Assembly (NCBI RefSeq): GCF_037113415.1 | Contig: NZ_CP146608.1 | Coordinates: forward strand, 1,508,501-1,572,500 | Source of the DNA: Devosia sp. XK-2 | GTDB taxonomy: Bacteria; Pseudomonadota; Alphaproteobacteria; Rhizobiales; Devosiaceae | Length of the DNA stretch: 64,000 nucleotides | Reading direction: 5' to 3' | Part shown: one piece after another, positions 9,162 to 17,034 of the stretch | Layout: each line of letters begins with the position of its first letter | Position numbering within the stretch: position 1 is the stretch's first letter | Notes under the pieces: generated by a model | The model's database searches: none | What the model saw: only the letters and a program-made list of their open reading frames with translations | What the model was told of the DNA's origin: nothing | Translations under genes and position numbers: made by a program

Positions 9162-9829
9162 ACCACATGGACCCGACAGAGCAGTCTGGCGAGGTACTGC
9201 GCCGCCATTTGCGCATCCTTGAGGCCTTGCTCTTCGCCTCGGACCGGCCTTTGCGTCCCGACGAAATGGCCTCCTATCTGGGCGAAGGTGTCGACATAGC
9301 CGGCCTGCTGAACCGTTTGCAGGCGCTTTATGCCGACCGCGGCGTTAATCTGGTGCGCCGGGGCGAGGGCTGGGCCTTCCGCACCGCCGAGGATTTGGGC
9401 TTTCTCCTGCGGCGCGAAGAGCAGGAAACCCGTCCGCTATCCCGGGCAGCGCTCGAAACCCTGTCCATCATTGCCTATCACCAGCCGGCCACCCGCGCCG
9501 AGATCGAAGAAGTGCGTGGCGTCGCCACCGGCAAGGGCACGCTGGACCTGCTTATGGAGGCAGGCTGGGTGCGCATGCGGGGGCGCCGCCGCACGCCGGG
9601 CCGTCCTGTCACCTATGGCACCACCGACGCTTTCCTCGATCATTTCGGCCTCGAAAGCCTGTCCGATCTGCCGGGTCTGGATGAGCTCAAAGGGGCAGGG
9701 CTGCTTTCAGGCCGCTTGCCCGCCGATATGCAAATTCCCTTGCCGCTCGACAATGCCCTCAGGGACGACGAAGACCCCCTCGATCCGTTCGATCTGGGCG
9801 ATCCGGAGCCCGAAGACGAGGAAACTTGA
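9158..9829 (+). CDS. scpB: segregation and condensation protein B
   Basis: This 223-residue partner of ScpA and SMC has two winged-helix domains: LRILEALLFASDRPL (about 15-29) starts the first, and LETLSIIAYHQPATRAEIEEVRG marks the second. The C-terminus is an acidic tail (DDEDPLDPFDLGDPEPEDEE). The GTG at 9158 overlaps the scpA stop, with GGAG at 9145-9148 inside scpA. An ATG at 9167 is an alternative start three codons in. The acidic tail is typical of rhizobial ScpB. Confidence 0.93.
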   Translation: MNHMDPTEQSGEVLRRHLRILEALLFASDRPLRPDEMASYLGEGVDIAGLLNRLQALYADRGVNLVRRGEGWAFRTAEDLGFLLRREEQETRPLSRAALETLSIIAYHQPATRAEIEEVRGVATGKGTLDLLMEAGWVRMRGRRRTPGRPVTYGTTDAFLDHFGLESLSDLPGLDELKGAGLLSGRLPADMQIPLPLDNALRDDEDPLDPFDLGDPEPEDEET

Positions 9830-9860
9830 TCGCAAATTGCCATTTGCAGGGTGCGAAAAG

Positions 9861-9878
9861 GAACACGTTCTTGTGTTC
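9861..9878. promoter_or_regulatory. dyad-symmetric site in the scpB-tatA gap
   Basis: GAACAC (9861-9866) and GTGTTC (9873-9878) form a perfect 6-bp dyad with a 6-bp spacer, about 73 bp upstream of tatA. It lies next to a possible -35 TTGAAC (9887-9892). It could be an operator for the tat genes. It does not match the alphaproteobacterial LexA half-site spacing (GTTC-N7-GTTC). Confidence 0.25.
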
Positions 9879-9950
9879 AGGTGCATTTGAACCTATTTCT
9901 CGGTCTATCTATCGCGTGTAACGCGTATCTGGAGTTCTAGGGAGACCATT

Positions 9951-10169
9951 ATGCACGCGCCGTCTATTTGGGGCATTCTCGTTGTTGCCGTTGTCGTTAT
10001 CCTGCTGTTCGGCCGTGGGAAAATTTCCGGCATGATGGGTGAAGTCGCCCAGGGTATCAAAGCCTTCCAGAAGGGCATGAAGGACGACGACAAGCCGGCT
10101 GAACGCCTGCAGGCCGATACGGCCAGCACTGTCGATGCCAAGGAAGTGGACAAGAGCAAGGACGCCTGA
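9951..10169 (+). CDS. tatA: Sec-independent protein translocase subunit TatA
   Basis: This 72-residue pore-forming subunit exports folded proteins through the twin-arginine pathway. It has an N-terminal transmembrane helix ([18 protein letters not shown]), the conserved FGRGKISG hinge and an amphipathic helix ([16 protein letters not shown]), followed by a short charged tail. The ATG at 9951 is preceded by AGGGAGA. It is the first gene of tatABC, a normal alphaproteobacterial order. Confidence 0.93.
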   Translation: MHAPSIWGILVVAVVVILLFGRGKISGMMGEVAQGIKAFQKGMKDDDKPAERLQADTASTVDAKEVDKSKDA

Positions 10170-10232
10170 GCGCCCGCATAGCTTGTTCCCACCCAATGCG
10201 TGCGGTTCGTCCGCCGTCCGGAGACTGAATAA

Positions 10233-10982
10233 ATGCTCGGCCTAGGCTGGACAGAGATGCTGGTGATTGGCGTCGTTGCGCTGATCTTCATCGGCCCCAA
10301 GGACCTGCCCGTGGTCATGGGACGGGTTGGCAAGGTTATTGGGCAGATCCAGCGCATGGGGCGAGAGTTCCAGCGCGAAATCAACAAGACCACCGGGCTC
10401 GATGAGGTGCGCAACCTGCGGACCTCGATCACCTCGCCGCTCAAGCAGACGGCTGACGAAATCCGCAAGGAATTCAACAGCATCGGCAAGGATGGCAAGG
10501 AAAGCCCCTCGGGTGCCCTCAAGCCGACCAATCCTGCCGAGGAAAGCGTCGTCGAGGCCATTCAGCAGCAGGCCGGCATGGCGCCCGCCAAAAAGTCCAA
10601 TGACGAAATGGCGGCCGATTATGGCTTTACCGCCAAAAAGGCCGAACCGGTAAAGGCGGCCCGCGCCAGCAAGGGTGCAACGGCGTCTGCGAAGAGCGCC
10701 ACGGCAAAATCCGTTCCCGCCAAAGCTGCCGCGCCAAAGCCCGCCGCGCGCAAGCCGAAAGCGCAGGCCGACAATGCCGCCCCCGCGGGTGAGACGGCCA
10801 AGCCTGCCAAGCCGCGGGCTGCGCGCGCTGCTGCATCCAAGGCCACGGCCGGCAAGTCCGCCGTCAAAGCGACGAAAAAGGCGCCCGCAAGCAAGCCGGA
10901 GACTGCATCGGCTGCCGCCAAGCCGGCAAAGCCCCGCGCCCCGCGCAAGAAGGCTGCCGAAACGGCCGGAAAGACCGAATAA
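10233..10982 (+). CDS. tatB: Sec-independent protein translocase subunit TatB
   Basis: This 249-residue protein forms the Tat substrate receptor with TatC. The N-terminal helix and hinge are canonical: MLGLGWTEMLVIGVVALIF, then GPKDLPVVMGRVGKVIGQ. After about residue 110 the protein becomes a long Ala/Lys/Pro-rich tail (AAAPKPAARKPKAQ, RAARAAASKATAGKS, APRKKAAETAGK). It is histone-H1-like in composition and probably disordered. Alphaproteobacterial TatB proteins often have such tails, but this one makes up more than half the protein. Its TAA stop abuts the tatC ATG with no spacer. Confidence 0.93.
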   Translation: MLGLGWTEMLVIGVVALIFIGPKDLPVVMGRVGKVIGQIQRMGREFQREINKTTGLDEVRNLRTSITSPLKQTADEIRKEFNSIGKDGKESPSGALKPTNPAEESVVEAIQQQAGMAPAKKSNDEMAADYGFTAKKAEPVKAARASKGATASAKSATAKSVPAKAAAPKPAARKPKAQADNAAPAGETAKPAKPRAARAAASKATAGKSAVKATKKAPASKPETASAAAKPAKPRAPRKKAAETAGKTE

Positions 10983-11816
10983 ATGGCCGACACCCCGACC
11001 AAGATAGAAGACAAGAGCAAGCCGCACGTCGAAGACGAGCTCGCCGGCAGCGAAGCACCACTGCTTGAACATCTCGTCGAATTGCGCAAGCGCCTCATCC
11101 GCGCGGCCATCGCGGTGGTCGTGCTCATGGTTGTGTGCTTCATCTTTGCGGGACAGATTTTTGACGTTCTGCTCAACCCCTATCGGTCCATCTATCCCAA
11201 TCCGGGTGATATGGAGCTGATCTATACCGCGCCGCAGGAATTCTTCTTCACCCAGCTCAACCTGGCTCTGTTCGGCGCCATTTTCCTTGGCTTTCCCTAT
11301 GTGGCGACCCAGATCTACGGTTTCGTCGCCCCCGGTCTCTACAAGCATGAGCGCAAGGCGCTGATCCCCTATCTGGTGGCCACGCCGATCTTCTTCCTGC
11401 TCGGCGCCATGATGGTCTATTTCGCTGTTCTGCCCATGGCCCTGCATTTCTTTGCCGGCATGCAGACCTCCGAGATCAAGCTGCTTGCCCGTGTCTCGGA
11501 ATATCTGGGCCTGGCCACCACGCTGATTCTGGCCTTCGGCATCTGCTTCCAGCTTCCGGTCGTCCTGACCTTGCTCGCCCAGATCGACTTGGTGAATTAC
11601 GACATGCTCAAGAAGGGGCGGCGCTACGCCATTGTCGGCATTCTGATTGTGGCAGCGCTCGTATCGCCGCCTGACCCGATCTCGCAGATCGGTCTTGCCT
11701 TGCCGATGTATGCTCTCTACGAACTCGCTATCCTCTCGGTACGCTACGTGCAGAAACGGCGCGAGGCGGCGATTGCCAAGCAGGATGAAGAGCTGTCCGG
11801 CTCATCCTCCGAATAG
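10983..11816 (+). CDS. tatC: Sec-independent protein translocase subunit TatC
   Basis: This 277-residue polytopic inner-membrane protein with six helices recognises the twin-arginine signal peptide. The PLLEHLVELRKRLIRA block at the cytoplasmic N-terminus, FFFTQLNLALFGAIFLGFP and LTLLAQIDLVNYDMLKKGRRYAIV are family signatures, and the last loop carries SPPDPISQIGLALPMYALYE. It starts directly at the tatB stop, so the two are translationally coupled. The 115-bp gap to serS contains a GC-rich imperfect hairpin but no T-run. Confidence 0.96.
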   Translation: MADTPTKIEDKSKPHVEDELAGSEAPLLEHLVELRKRLIRAAIAVVVLMVVCFIFAGQIFDVLLNPYRSIYPNPGDMELIYTAPQEFFFTQLNLALFGAIFLGFPYVATQIYGFVAPGLYKHERKALIPYLVATPIFFLLGAMMVYFAVLPMALHFFAGMQTSEIKLLARVSEYLGLATTLILAFGICFQLPVVLTLLAQIDLVNYDMLKKGRRYAIVGILIVAALVSPPDPISQIGLALPMYALYELAILSVRYVQKRREAAIAKQDEELSGSSSE

Positions 11817-11931
11817 CTGCGCGCGGGCACCCGGGCGCACTCATCTGTGCCCGTGGCGCTTGCAGGCGTGCTCCGGGCCACTCATCCAGGGCCTGCAGCA
11901 AGCAAGAGGCGGGCAGGGCCCGTAACCAGCA

Positions 11932-13260
11932 ATGTTCGATATCAAGTGGATCAGAGATAACCCTGATGCTTTCGACGCGGCCATGGGCCAGCGCAAGAAC
12001 GTGTCCGTGCGCTCCTCCGATCTCATCGCGATAGACGAACGGCGCCGCGCCATCATCGTCCGGCTCAATGAAGCCCAGGAAAAGCGCAACGCGCTCTCCA
12101 AGCAGATCGGCCAGGCCAAGGCCCAGAAGGACGAGGCCCGGGCGCAGGAGCTCATGGCCGAAGTCGCTGCGCTCAAGGAAACCATTCCCGCCGGCGAGGC
12201 CGAAGAGCGCGCCGTTGAAAAGGAACTGCGCGACGCCCTTTCGGCCATCCCCAATATGGCGCTCGACGATGTCCCCGTGGGCGATGACGAAGCCGACAAT
12301 GTCGAGTATTTCGGCGCCAATGGTACCGCCGAGACCGCTGCCAAGGTGCGTCCCGCCAAGCCGAGCTTTGCCTTCGCGCCCAAGGAGCATTTCGAAATCG
12401 GCGTTGCCGAAAAGGACATGGATTTCGAAATCGCCGCCAAGCTCTCGGGCAGCCGCTTCGTCGTCCTCAAGGGCCAGATCGCTCGGCTCGAACGCGCCCT
12501 TGGCCAGTTCATGCTCGATCTGCACACGACCGAACACGGCTATCTCGAAGTCCAGCCACCGGTCCTTGTGCGCGACGACGCGCTTTACGGCACCGGTCAA
12601 CTGCCGAAATTCGAGGAAGACCTGTTCTTCACTCCGCATGGTGAGAGCCGCCTGGCGCTGATCCCCACCGCCGAAGTGCCGATGACCAATTTCGTCCGCG
12701 AGACGATCCTCGCTGAAGAAGACCTGCCGCTGCGCTTCACCGCCCTCACGCCCTGCTTCCGCTCCGAAGCTGGTTCCGCCGGCCGCGATACGCGCGGCAT
12801 GCTGCGCCAGCACCAATTTGATAAGGTCGAGCTGGTTTCCATCACCACGCCCGAAGAATCGATCAACGAGCATGAGCGCATGCTCGCCTGTGCCGAAACC
12901 GTCCTGCAGCGCCTCGGCCTGCACTATCGCGTCATGACCCTCTGTACCGGCGATATGGGCTTTGGTGCCCGCAAGACCTATGACCTTGAAGTCTGGCTGC
13001 CGGGGCAGGATACCTATCGCGAAATTTCCTCGGTCTCTGTCTGCGGCGATTTCCAGGCCCGCCGCATGGAAGCGCGCTATCGCCCCTCTGGCGAAAAGCA
13101 GGCCCCGCGCTATGTGCACACCCTCAATGGTTCCGGCACCGCTGTCGGCCGCTGCCTCATCGCCGTCTTGGAAAACTACCAGCAGGAAGATGGTTCGGTG
13201 CTCATTCCCGAGGCCCTGCAGCCCTATATGGGCGGCTTGACCTCCATCGGCGGCAAGTAA
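11932..13260 (+). CDS. serS: seryl-tRNA synthetase
   Basis: This 442-residue class II synthetase has an N-terminal antiparallel coiled-coil arm (about residues 30-100, rich in Lys/Glu/Ala) that binds the long variable arm of tRNA-Ser. The catalytic domain shows motif 2 ([24 protein letters not shown]) and motif 3 ([19 protein letters not shown]). The protein starts [15 protein letters not shown], the usual alphaproteobacterial N-terminus. The stop codon overlaps the surE start (TAATG), a conserved junction. Confidence 0.97.
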   Translation: MFDIKWIRDNPDAFDAAMGQRKNVSVRSSDLIAIDERRRAIIVRLNEAQEKRNALSKQIGQAKAQKDEARAQELMAEVAALKETIPAGEAEERAVEKELRDALSAIPNMALDDVPVGDDEADNVEYFGANGTAETAAKVRPAKPSFAFAPKEHFEIGVAEKDMDFEIAAKLSGSRFVVLKGQIARLERALGQFMLDLHTTEHGYLEVQPPVLVRDDALYGTGQLPKFEEDLFFTPHGESRLALIPTAEVPMTNFVRETILAEEDLPLRFTALTPCFRSEAGSAGRDTRGMLRQHQFDKVELVSITTPEESINEHERMLACAETVLQRLGLHYRVMTLCTGDMGFGARKTYDLEVWLPGQDTYREISSVSVCGDFQARRMEARYRPSGEKQAPRYVHTLNGSGTAVGRCLIAVLENYQQEDGSVLIPEALQPYMGGLTSIGGK

Positions 13261-14030
13261 TGAGCCTGCGCATCCTCATCACCAATGACGATGGCGTGGA
13301 TGCGCCTGGCATCGCCGTCATGGCCGAAATTGCCCGCGCGATCTCGGACGATGTGTGGATCGTGGCCCCGGATGGCAATCAATCCGGGGCAGGGCACCGC
13401 TTCAGCTTCGGGCGGGAACTGTCCTTCGAGACGCTCGGCGCTCGGCGCTATGCGGTCACCGGCGGTTCCCCGGCTGATTGTGTTGTGGCGGCCATGACCC
13501 ATATTCTGGGTGACAAGCCGGCCGATCTGGTGTTGTCGGGCGTCAATGCCGGGCAGAACCTGGGCGACATCGTCAACTGTTCCGGCACTGCGGCCGGCGC
13601 CCGCGAGGGCGTGTTGCAGGGCGCCATCGGCATCGCCATGAGCCAGTCCATGGACTATGAAGTGTCCCGTAGGCCCGACTGGGCCAATGCTAGCCGTTTC
13701 GGCGCCGAAGTCGTCGAGGCCATCATGGCCGCCCACAATGGCGACGACGTCTTCTACAATGTCAATTTTCCCTTCTGCGCCACCGACGAGGTCGTCGGTC
13801 TGACGGCGGTGGCCCATCAGCGTTTTTCGCGCTCGCCCATACGCTATTATCCCAGCGATAATGACGGTCGCTTTTTCATGGCCATTCCCGAGACACCCCT
13901 GCCGCTCGACCCCGCCGCCGACTTCGAAGTTCTGCGCCGCGGCAACGCCATTACGGTAACCCCTTTTGCCCTGCAGCAGACCCATCAGGGCGCGCTTGAA
14001 CGCCTCGGCAACATCGCTCTCAAGGGCTGA
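13260..14030 (+). CDS. surE: 5'/3'-nucleotidase SurE
   Basis: This 256-residue metal-dependent phosphatase of nucleoside monophosphates and short polyphosphate is associated with stationary-phase survival. The N-terminal RILITNDDGVDAPGI holds the metal-binding Asp pair. The PDGNQSGAGHRFSF and SGVNAGQNLGDIVNCSGTAAGAREG blocks complete the active site. The ATG overlaps the serS stop by one base. In related genomes pcm (protein-isoaspartate methyltransferase) commonly follows; here the next gene is the LysM/M23 lipoprotein. Confidence 0.95.
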   Translation: MSLRILITNDDGVDAPGIAVMAEIARAISDDVWIVAPDGNQSGAGHRFSFGRELSFETLGARRYAVTGGSPADCVVAAMTHILGDKPADLVLSGVNAGQNLGDIVNCSGTAAGAREGVLQGAIGIAMSQSMDYEVSRRPDWANASRFGAEVVEAIMAAHNGDDVFYNVNFPFCATDEVVGLTAVAHQRFSRSPIRYYPSDNDGRFFMAIPETPLPLDPAADFEVLRRGNAITVTPFALQQTHQGALERLGNIALKG

Positions 14031-14208
14031 TTCAGGCCCGCCGTTGCTTTTCGTTCATCAAGGCAGGCCAGGACCCGGTTCTTAACCTTACCCGACTCTG
14101 AATCGGGCCGTCACGAATTCGCTCAAATCGCATCGGCCTTAAACTCGTCTTTACCTTACCGGCGTAGCGTCAAGCTCAGTTGTTGAGTACCTGCGTACGA
14201 GTAAGCCG

Positions 14209-15495
14209 ATGAGTATTCGCGTTTTTCCGCGGACCCATAGAAGTGCGGTCGCCGTTGCCGGTGTAATGATCGCCGCCGTTGGATTGTCCGGCTGTTCGAG
14301 CCTGGGGAGTCGCAGTTTCAGCGACGACACCGTCACAGGCTCGGTCGCGCAGTCGACCCCCACAACCCTCAATCAGCCTATGCCGCCAACCCTTGGTGCA
14401 CCCCAGCCGGTGCAGGTTGCCAGCATGGAATATCTGCCGCCGGCCAATGTCGGCGCATCCTGGACAGGCGGCAATACACTGCCGCCGGCACCGGTCAATA
14501 ACGGCTTCATGCAGCCCTCCGGTGTGACCTCGCCAATCGGCGCTTCGGCTTCGACGGTGCAAACCCAGGCTCTACCAGCATTGAGTTCGTCGTCACCTAT
14601 GGGAAATATGCAAGCCATGCCTGCTCAGCAAAACCTTGCCCCGCTGCCGGCCGCGCCCGCCGCCGTTGCCATGGGCACTCCGTCGTCAAGCGCCGCCTTA
14701 CCGGTCAATTCCAGCGTTCCCGTCCAGGCCGCCGCTAACGGCAACGCGTACACGCACACTATTGTCGGCGGTGAATCGCTCTACACCATCGCCCGCAAAT
14801 ACGATGTGACCACCCAAGCCATCGTGCATGCAAACGGCCTGAGTTCACCCGACAAAATCGTGGTCGGCCAGAAGATTATCATCCCCGGCCGCTCCGATCT
14901 GGTCAATGCAGCGCCGGTTCAGGTAGCCAGCGCAAGCCCGCAGACTACCGCGCCAACCCTGCCGGCAGCGCGTCCGAGCAATCTGTCTGGTGGCAATGTG
15001 TTGCAGCAGGCATCGACGCCCGCGCCGGCCCCTGCATCCACTCCGGCTGCCACCTCTGCCGGCGCCAAGGTCACCCAGGTCGCGTCTGTGCCCACCACGC
15101 CGGCGCCTGCCGCCGAGCCGGTTTCGTCCGGCGACAAGTTTCGCTGGCCGGTTTCAGGCCGTGTCATCACCGACTTTGCCGCCTCGCGCGGCACCGGCAT
15201 CAATATCGATGTGCCCGAAGGTTCGACGGTCAAGGCGGCCGAGAACGGCACCGTGATCTATGTCGGCTCGGGCGTTGAAGGCTACGGCAATCTCGTGCTC
15301 ATCCGTCACCCCAACGGCTATGTCTCCGCCTATGCGCACCTCGCCTCGATGAGCGTTGCCAAAGGTGCCGTGGTCAATCGCGGCGACTCGATCGGTGCTG
15401 TCGGTCAAACCGGATCTGTCTCCAGGCCGCAGCTGCATTTCGAGCTGCGCAAAGGGGCTACGCCCGTCGATCCGGTGCCACTGCTGGCCAGTTGA
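14209..15495 (+). CDS. LysM/M23 lipoprotein, NlpD/DipM-like (degenerate LytM domain)
   Basis: This 428-residue envelope lipoprotein has a lipobox LSGC with C29 as the lipidation site, a disordered Pro/Ala/Ser linker, one LysM domain (about 183-228, YTHTIVGGESLYTIARKYDV) and a C-terminal LytM/M23 domain (about 310-428). The zinc site is broken. The first His of H-x3-D is G330 (only D334 remains), and the first His of the HxH motif is Q408 (PQLHFELR), although H410 and the AHL His are present. This matches E. coli NlpD, an amidase activator rather than an enzyme, so a division-linked role in activating murein hydrolases is inferred. Terminator downstream. Confidence 0.85.
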   Translation: MSIRVFPRTHRSAVAVAGVMIAAVGLSGCSSLGSRSFSDDTVTGSVAQSTPTTLNQPMPPTLGAPQPVQVASMEYLPPANVGASWTGGNTLPPAPVNNGFMQPSGVTSPIGASASTVQTQALPALSSSSPMGNMQAMPAQQNLAPLPAAPAAVAMGTPSSSAALPVNSSVPVQAAANGNAYTHTIVGGESLYTIARKYDVTTQAIVHANGLSSPDKIVVGQKIIIPGRSDLVNAAPVQVASASPQTTAPTLPAARPSNLSGGNVLQQASTPAPAPASTPAATSAGAKVTQVASVPTTPAPAAEPVSSGDKFRWPVSGRVITDFAASRGTGINIDVPEGSTVKAAENGTVIYVGSGVEGYGNLVLIRHPNGYVSAYAHLASMSVAKGAVVNRGDSIGAVGQTGSVSRPQLHFELRKGATPVDPVPLLAS

Positions 15496-15518
15496 TCTTG
15501 AACTGACCTCCTCAAAGG

Positions 15519-15550
15519 AAAAGGGCCGGGCGTGGTGCACCGGCCCTTTT
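15519..15550. terminator. bidirectional terminator between the NlpD-like gene and the AAA+ gene
   Basis: AAAAGGGCCGG (15519-15529) pairs perfectly with CCGGCCCTTTT (15540-15550), followed by TCTTT on the plus strand. The A-run on the 5' side makes it work in both directions. It sits exactly between two convergent genes. Confidence 0.9.
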
Positions 15551-15563
15551 TCTTTGCGCCCGC

Positions 15564-16427
15564 CTAGATAGGCTTGCCTTCTTCGCCTGCCAATGTCCGC
15601 ACCAGTTGGATGGCCACGCGTCCGGATCGCGACCCGCGTGTGGCAGCCCACTCGATGGCCCGGGCCCTCAGCGCCTCTGCGCTGATCGATAGACCGTAAT
15701 ATTCGGCATATCCCGAAACCATGGCCAGGTAGTTGTCCTGGTCGGAATTGTGAAAGCCCAGCCAAAGCCCGAATCGATCCGAAAGCGACACCTTTTCTTC
15801 CACCGCCTCGCTCGGGTTGATGGCGGTAGAGCGCTCATTCTCGATCATGTCTCTGGGCATCAGGTGCCGCCGGTTGGACGTAGCATAAAACAGGACGTTA
15901 TCCGGTCGCCCCTCCAGCCCACCATCAAGAATGGTCTTGAGCGATTTGTAGCTGGTCTCGCCGCTATCGAAGCTGAGGTCGTCACAAAAGACGATGAAGC
16001 GCGCTGGTTGGCCCGAAATCGCCCGCATCAGCAGCGGCAGGGTTTCCAGATCTTCGCGGGCTATCTCTACAAGAACAAGGTGGTCGAACCCGCTGCGGCC
16101 TTGGATGTCGGCATGGATGGCCTTGACCAGCGAGCTTTTGCCCATGCCCCTTGCACCCCAAAGCAGGGCGTTGTTGGCGCCGTGACCGCGGGCAAACTGT
16201 TCGGTATTGGCCAGAAGAATATCGCGGACCTGATCGATACCCTTGAGCATGGCGAGGGGGACGCGGCTGACCTTCTGCACAGGCATTAATTGCCCACTCG
16301 CGCCAGTCCAGTGATAGGCATCGGCCTCCGCCAGTGTGAAAATGCCAGGGCCGGGGGTATCGTTCATCGCCTGCGCTATGGTCTCGAGCGCCTGGGCAAT
16401 CCTGGCAAGATAGTCTTTGGTTTCCAC
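15564..16427 (-). CDS. AAA+-type ATP-binding protein, DUF815 family
   Basis: This 287-residue P-loop protein has Walker A GARGMGKSS at 91-99, Walker B in ARFIVFCDDLSFD and a sensor-like FYATSNRRHLMPR. The DUF815 block ENERSTAINPSEAVEEKVSLSDRFGLWL follows. The family is widespread in Proteobacteria and its function is not established; the fold predicts a small ATPase or remodelling factor. The gene is usually found between surE/nlpD and yajC in Rhizobiales, as here. It is transcribed against both neighbours. Confidence 0.85.
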   Translation of the reverse strand: METKDYLARIAQALETIAQAMNDTPGPGIFTLAEADAYHWTGASGQLMPVQKVSRVPLAMLKGIDQVRDILLANTEQFARGHGANNALLWGARGMGKSSLVKAIHADIQGRSGFDHLVLVEIAREDLETLPLLMRAISGQPARFIVFCDDLSFDSGETSYKSLKTILDGGLEGRPDNVLFYATSNRRHLMPRDMIENERSTAINPSEAVEEKVSLSDRFGLWLGFHNSDQDNYLAMVSGYAEYYGLSISAEALRARAIEWAATRGSRSGRVAIQLVRTLAGEEGKPI

Positions 16428-16622
16428 CGGCTGGTCCCTCAGCTTTGGCGCGGCAATCTGCGCATCCTTATTGGCTTTGCATTAAGCAAACCCCAAATGT
16501 ATAGTCCGCGCGATTTTGGCCGGGGCGCAAGTGCAGGCAAGCCCGATAGCGTCCACCTGTTTGGCAGGTCGGGGCCGTCCCTTCCTCAAAACGCAAAAAA
16601 GAATCGATAAGGAGTTCGCTTG

Positions 16623-16970
16623 ATGTTTGTAACGCCCGCCTATGCCCAGGAAGCGGTTGGGGCCCCCGGAGGCATGGCTGACATCTTCATCCAGCTCATG
16701 CCGATCGCACTGCTCGTGCTGATCTTCTGGCTCCTGATCTTCCGTCCCCAGCAGAAGCGCATGAAGGCCCAGCAGGCCATGCTCTCGGCCATCCGCCGCG
16801 GCGACACCATCGTGACCACCGGCGGCATTGTCGGCAAGGTGACCAAGGCGGTTGATGGCGAGGACCTGGAAGTCGAGGTTTCCCAAGGCGTCAAGGTCAA
16901 GGTCGTGCGCGGCATGGTGGCCGATGTGCGCTCCAAATCTGAGCCGGTCAACGACAACAAGCCCGCCTAA
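16623..16970 (+). CDS. yajC: preprotein translocase accessory subunit YajC
   Basis: This 115-residue single-pass inner-membrane protein belongs to the SecDF-YajC holotranslocon. It has one hydrophobic helix (IFIQLMPIALLVLIFWLLIF), then the RPQQKRMKAQQAML and RRGDTIVTTGGIVGKV motifs that define the family. The ATG at 16623 has GGAG at 16611-16614; a TTG one codon earlier is less likely. It lies upstream of secDF but is separated from it by a strong intrinsic terminator. Confidence 0.94.
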   Translation: MFVTPAYAQEAVGAPGGMADIFIQLMPIALLVLIFWLLIFRPQQKRMKAQQAMLSAIRRGDTIVTTGGIVGKVTKAVDGEDLEVEVSQGVKVKVVRGMVADVRSKSEPVNDNKPA

Positions 16971-16989
16971 GGCCTAACAAGCTTGCTCG

Positions 16990-17015
16990 CCGGAGCCCCA
17001 GGGCTCCGGTTTTTT
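16990..17015 (+). terminator. intrinsic terminator between yajC and secDF
   Basis: CCGGAGCC (16990-16997) pairs with GGCTCCGG (17002-17009) around a 4-nt loop, followed directly by TTTTTT (17010-17015). The T-run ends about 20 nt before the secDF ATG (17035), so secDF needs read-through or its own promoter. Confidence 0.88.
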
Positions 17016-17034
17016 GCTTTCAGGACGTTCTTCC

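Noticed and set aside
9861..9878. LexA (SOS) box upstream of tatA
   Set aside because: The dyad GAACAC-N6-GTGTTC does not fit the alphaproteobacterial GTTC-N7-GTTC spacing; recorded only as an unassigned dyad.
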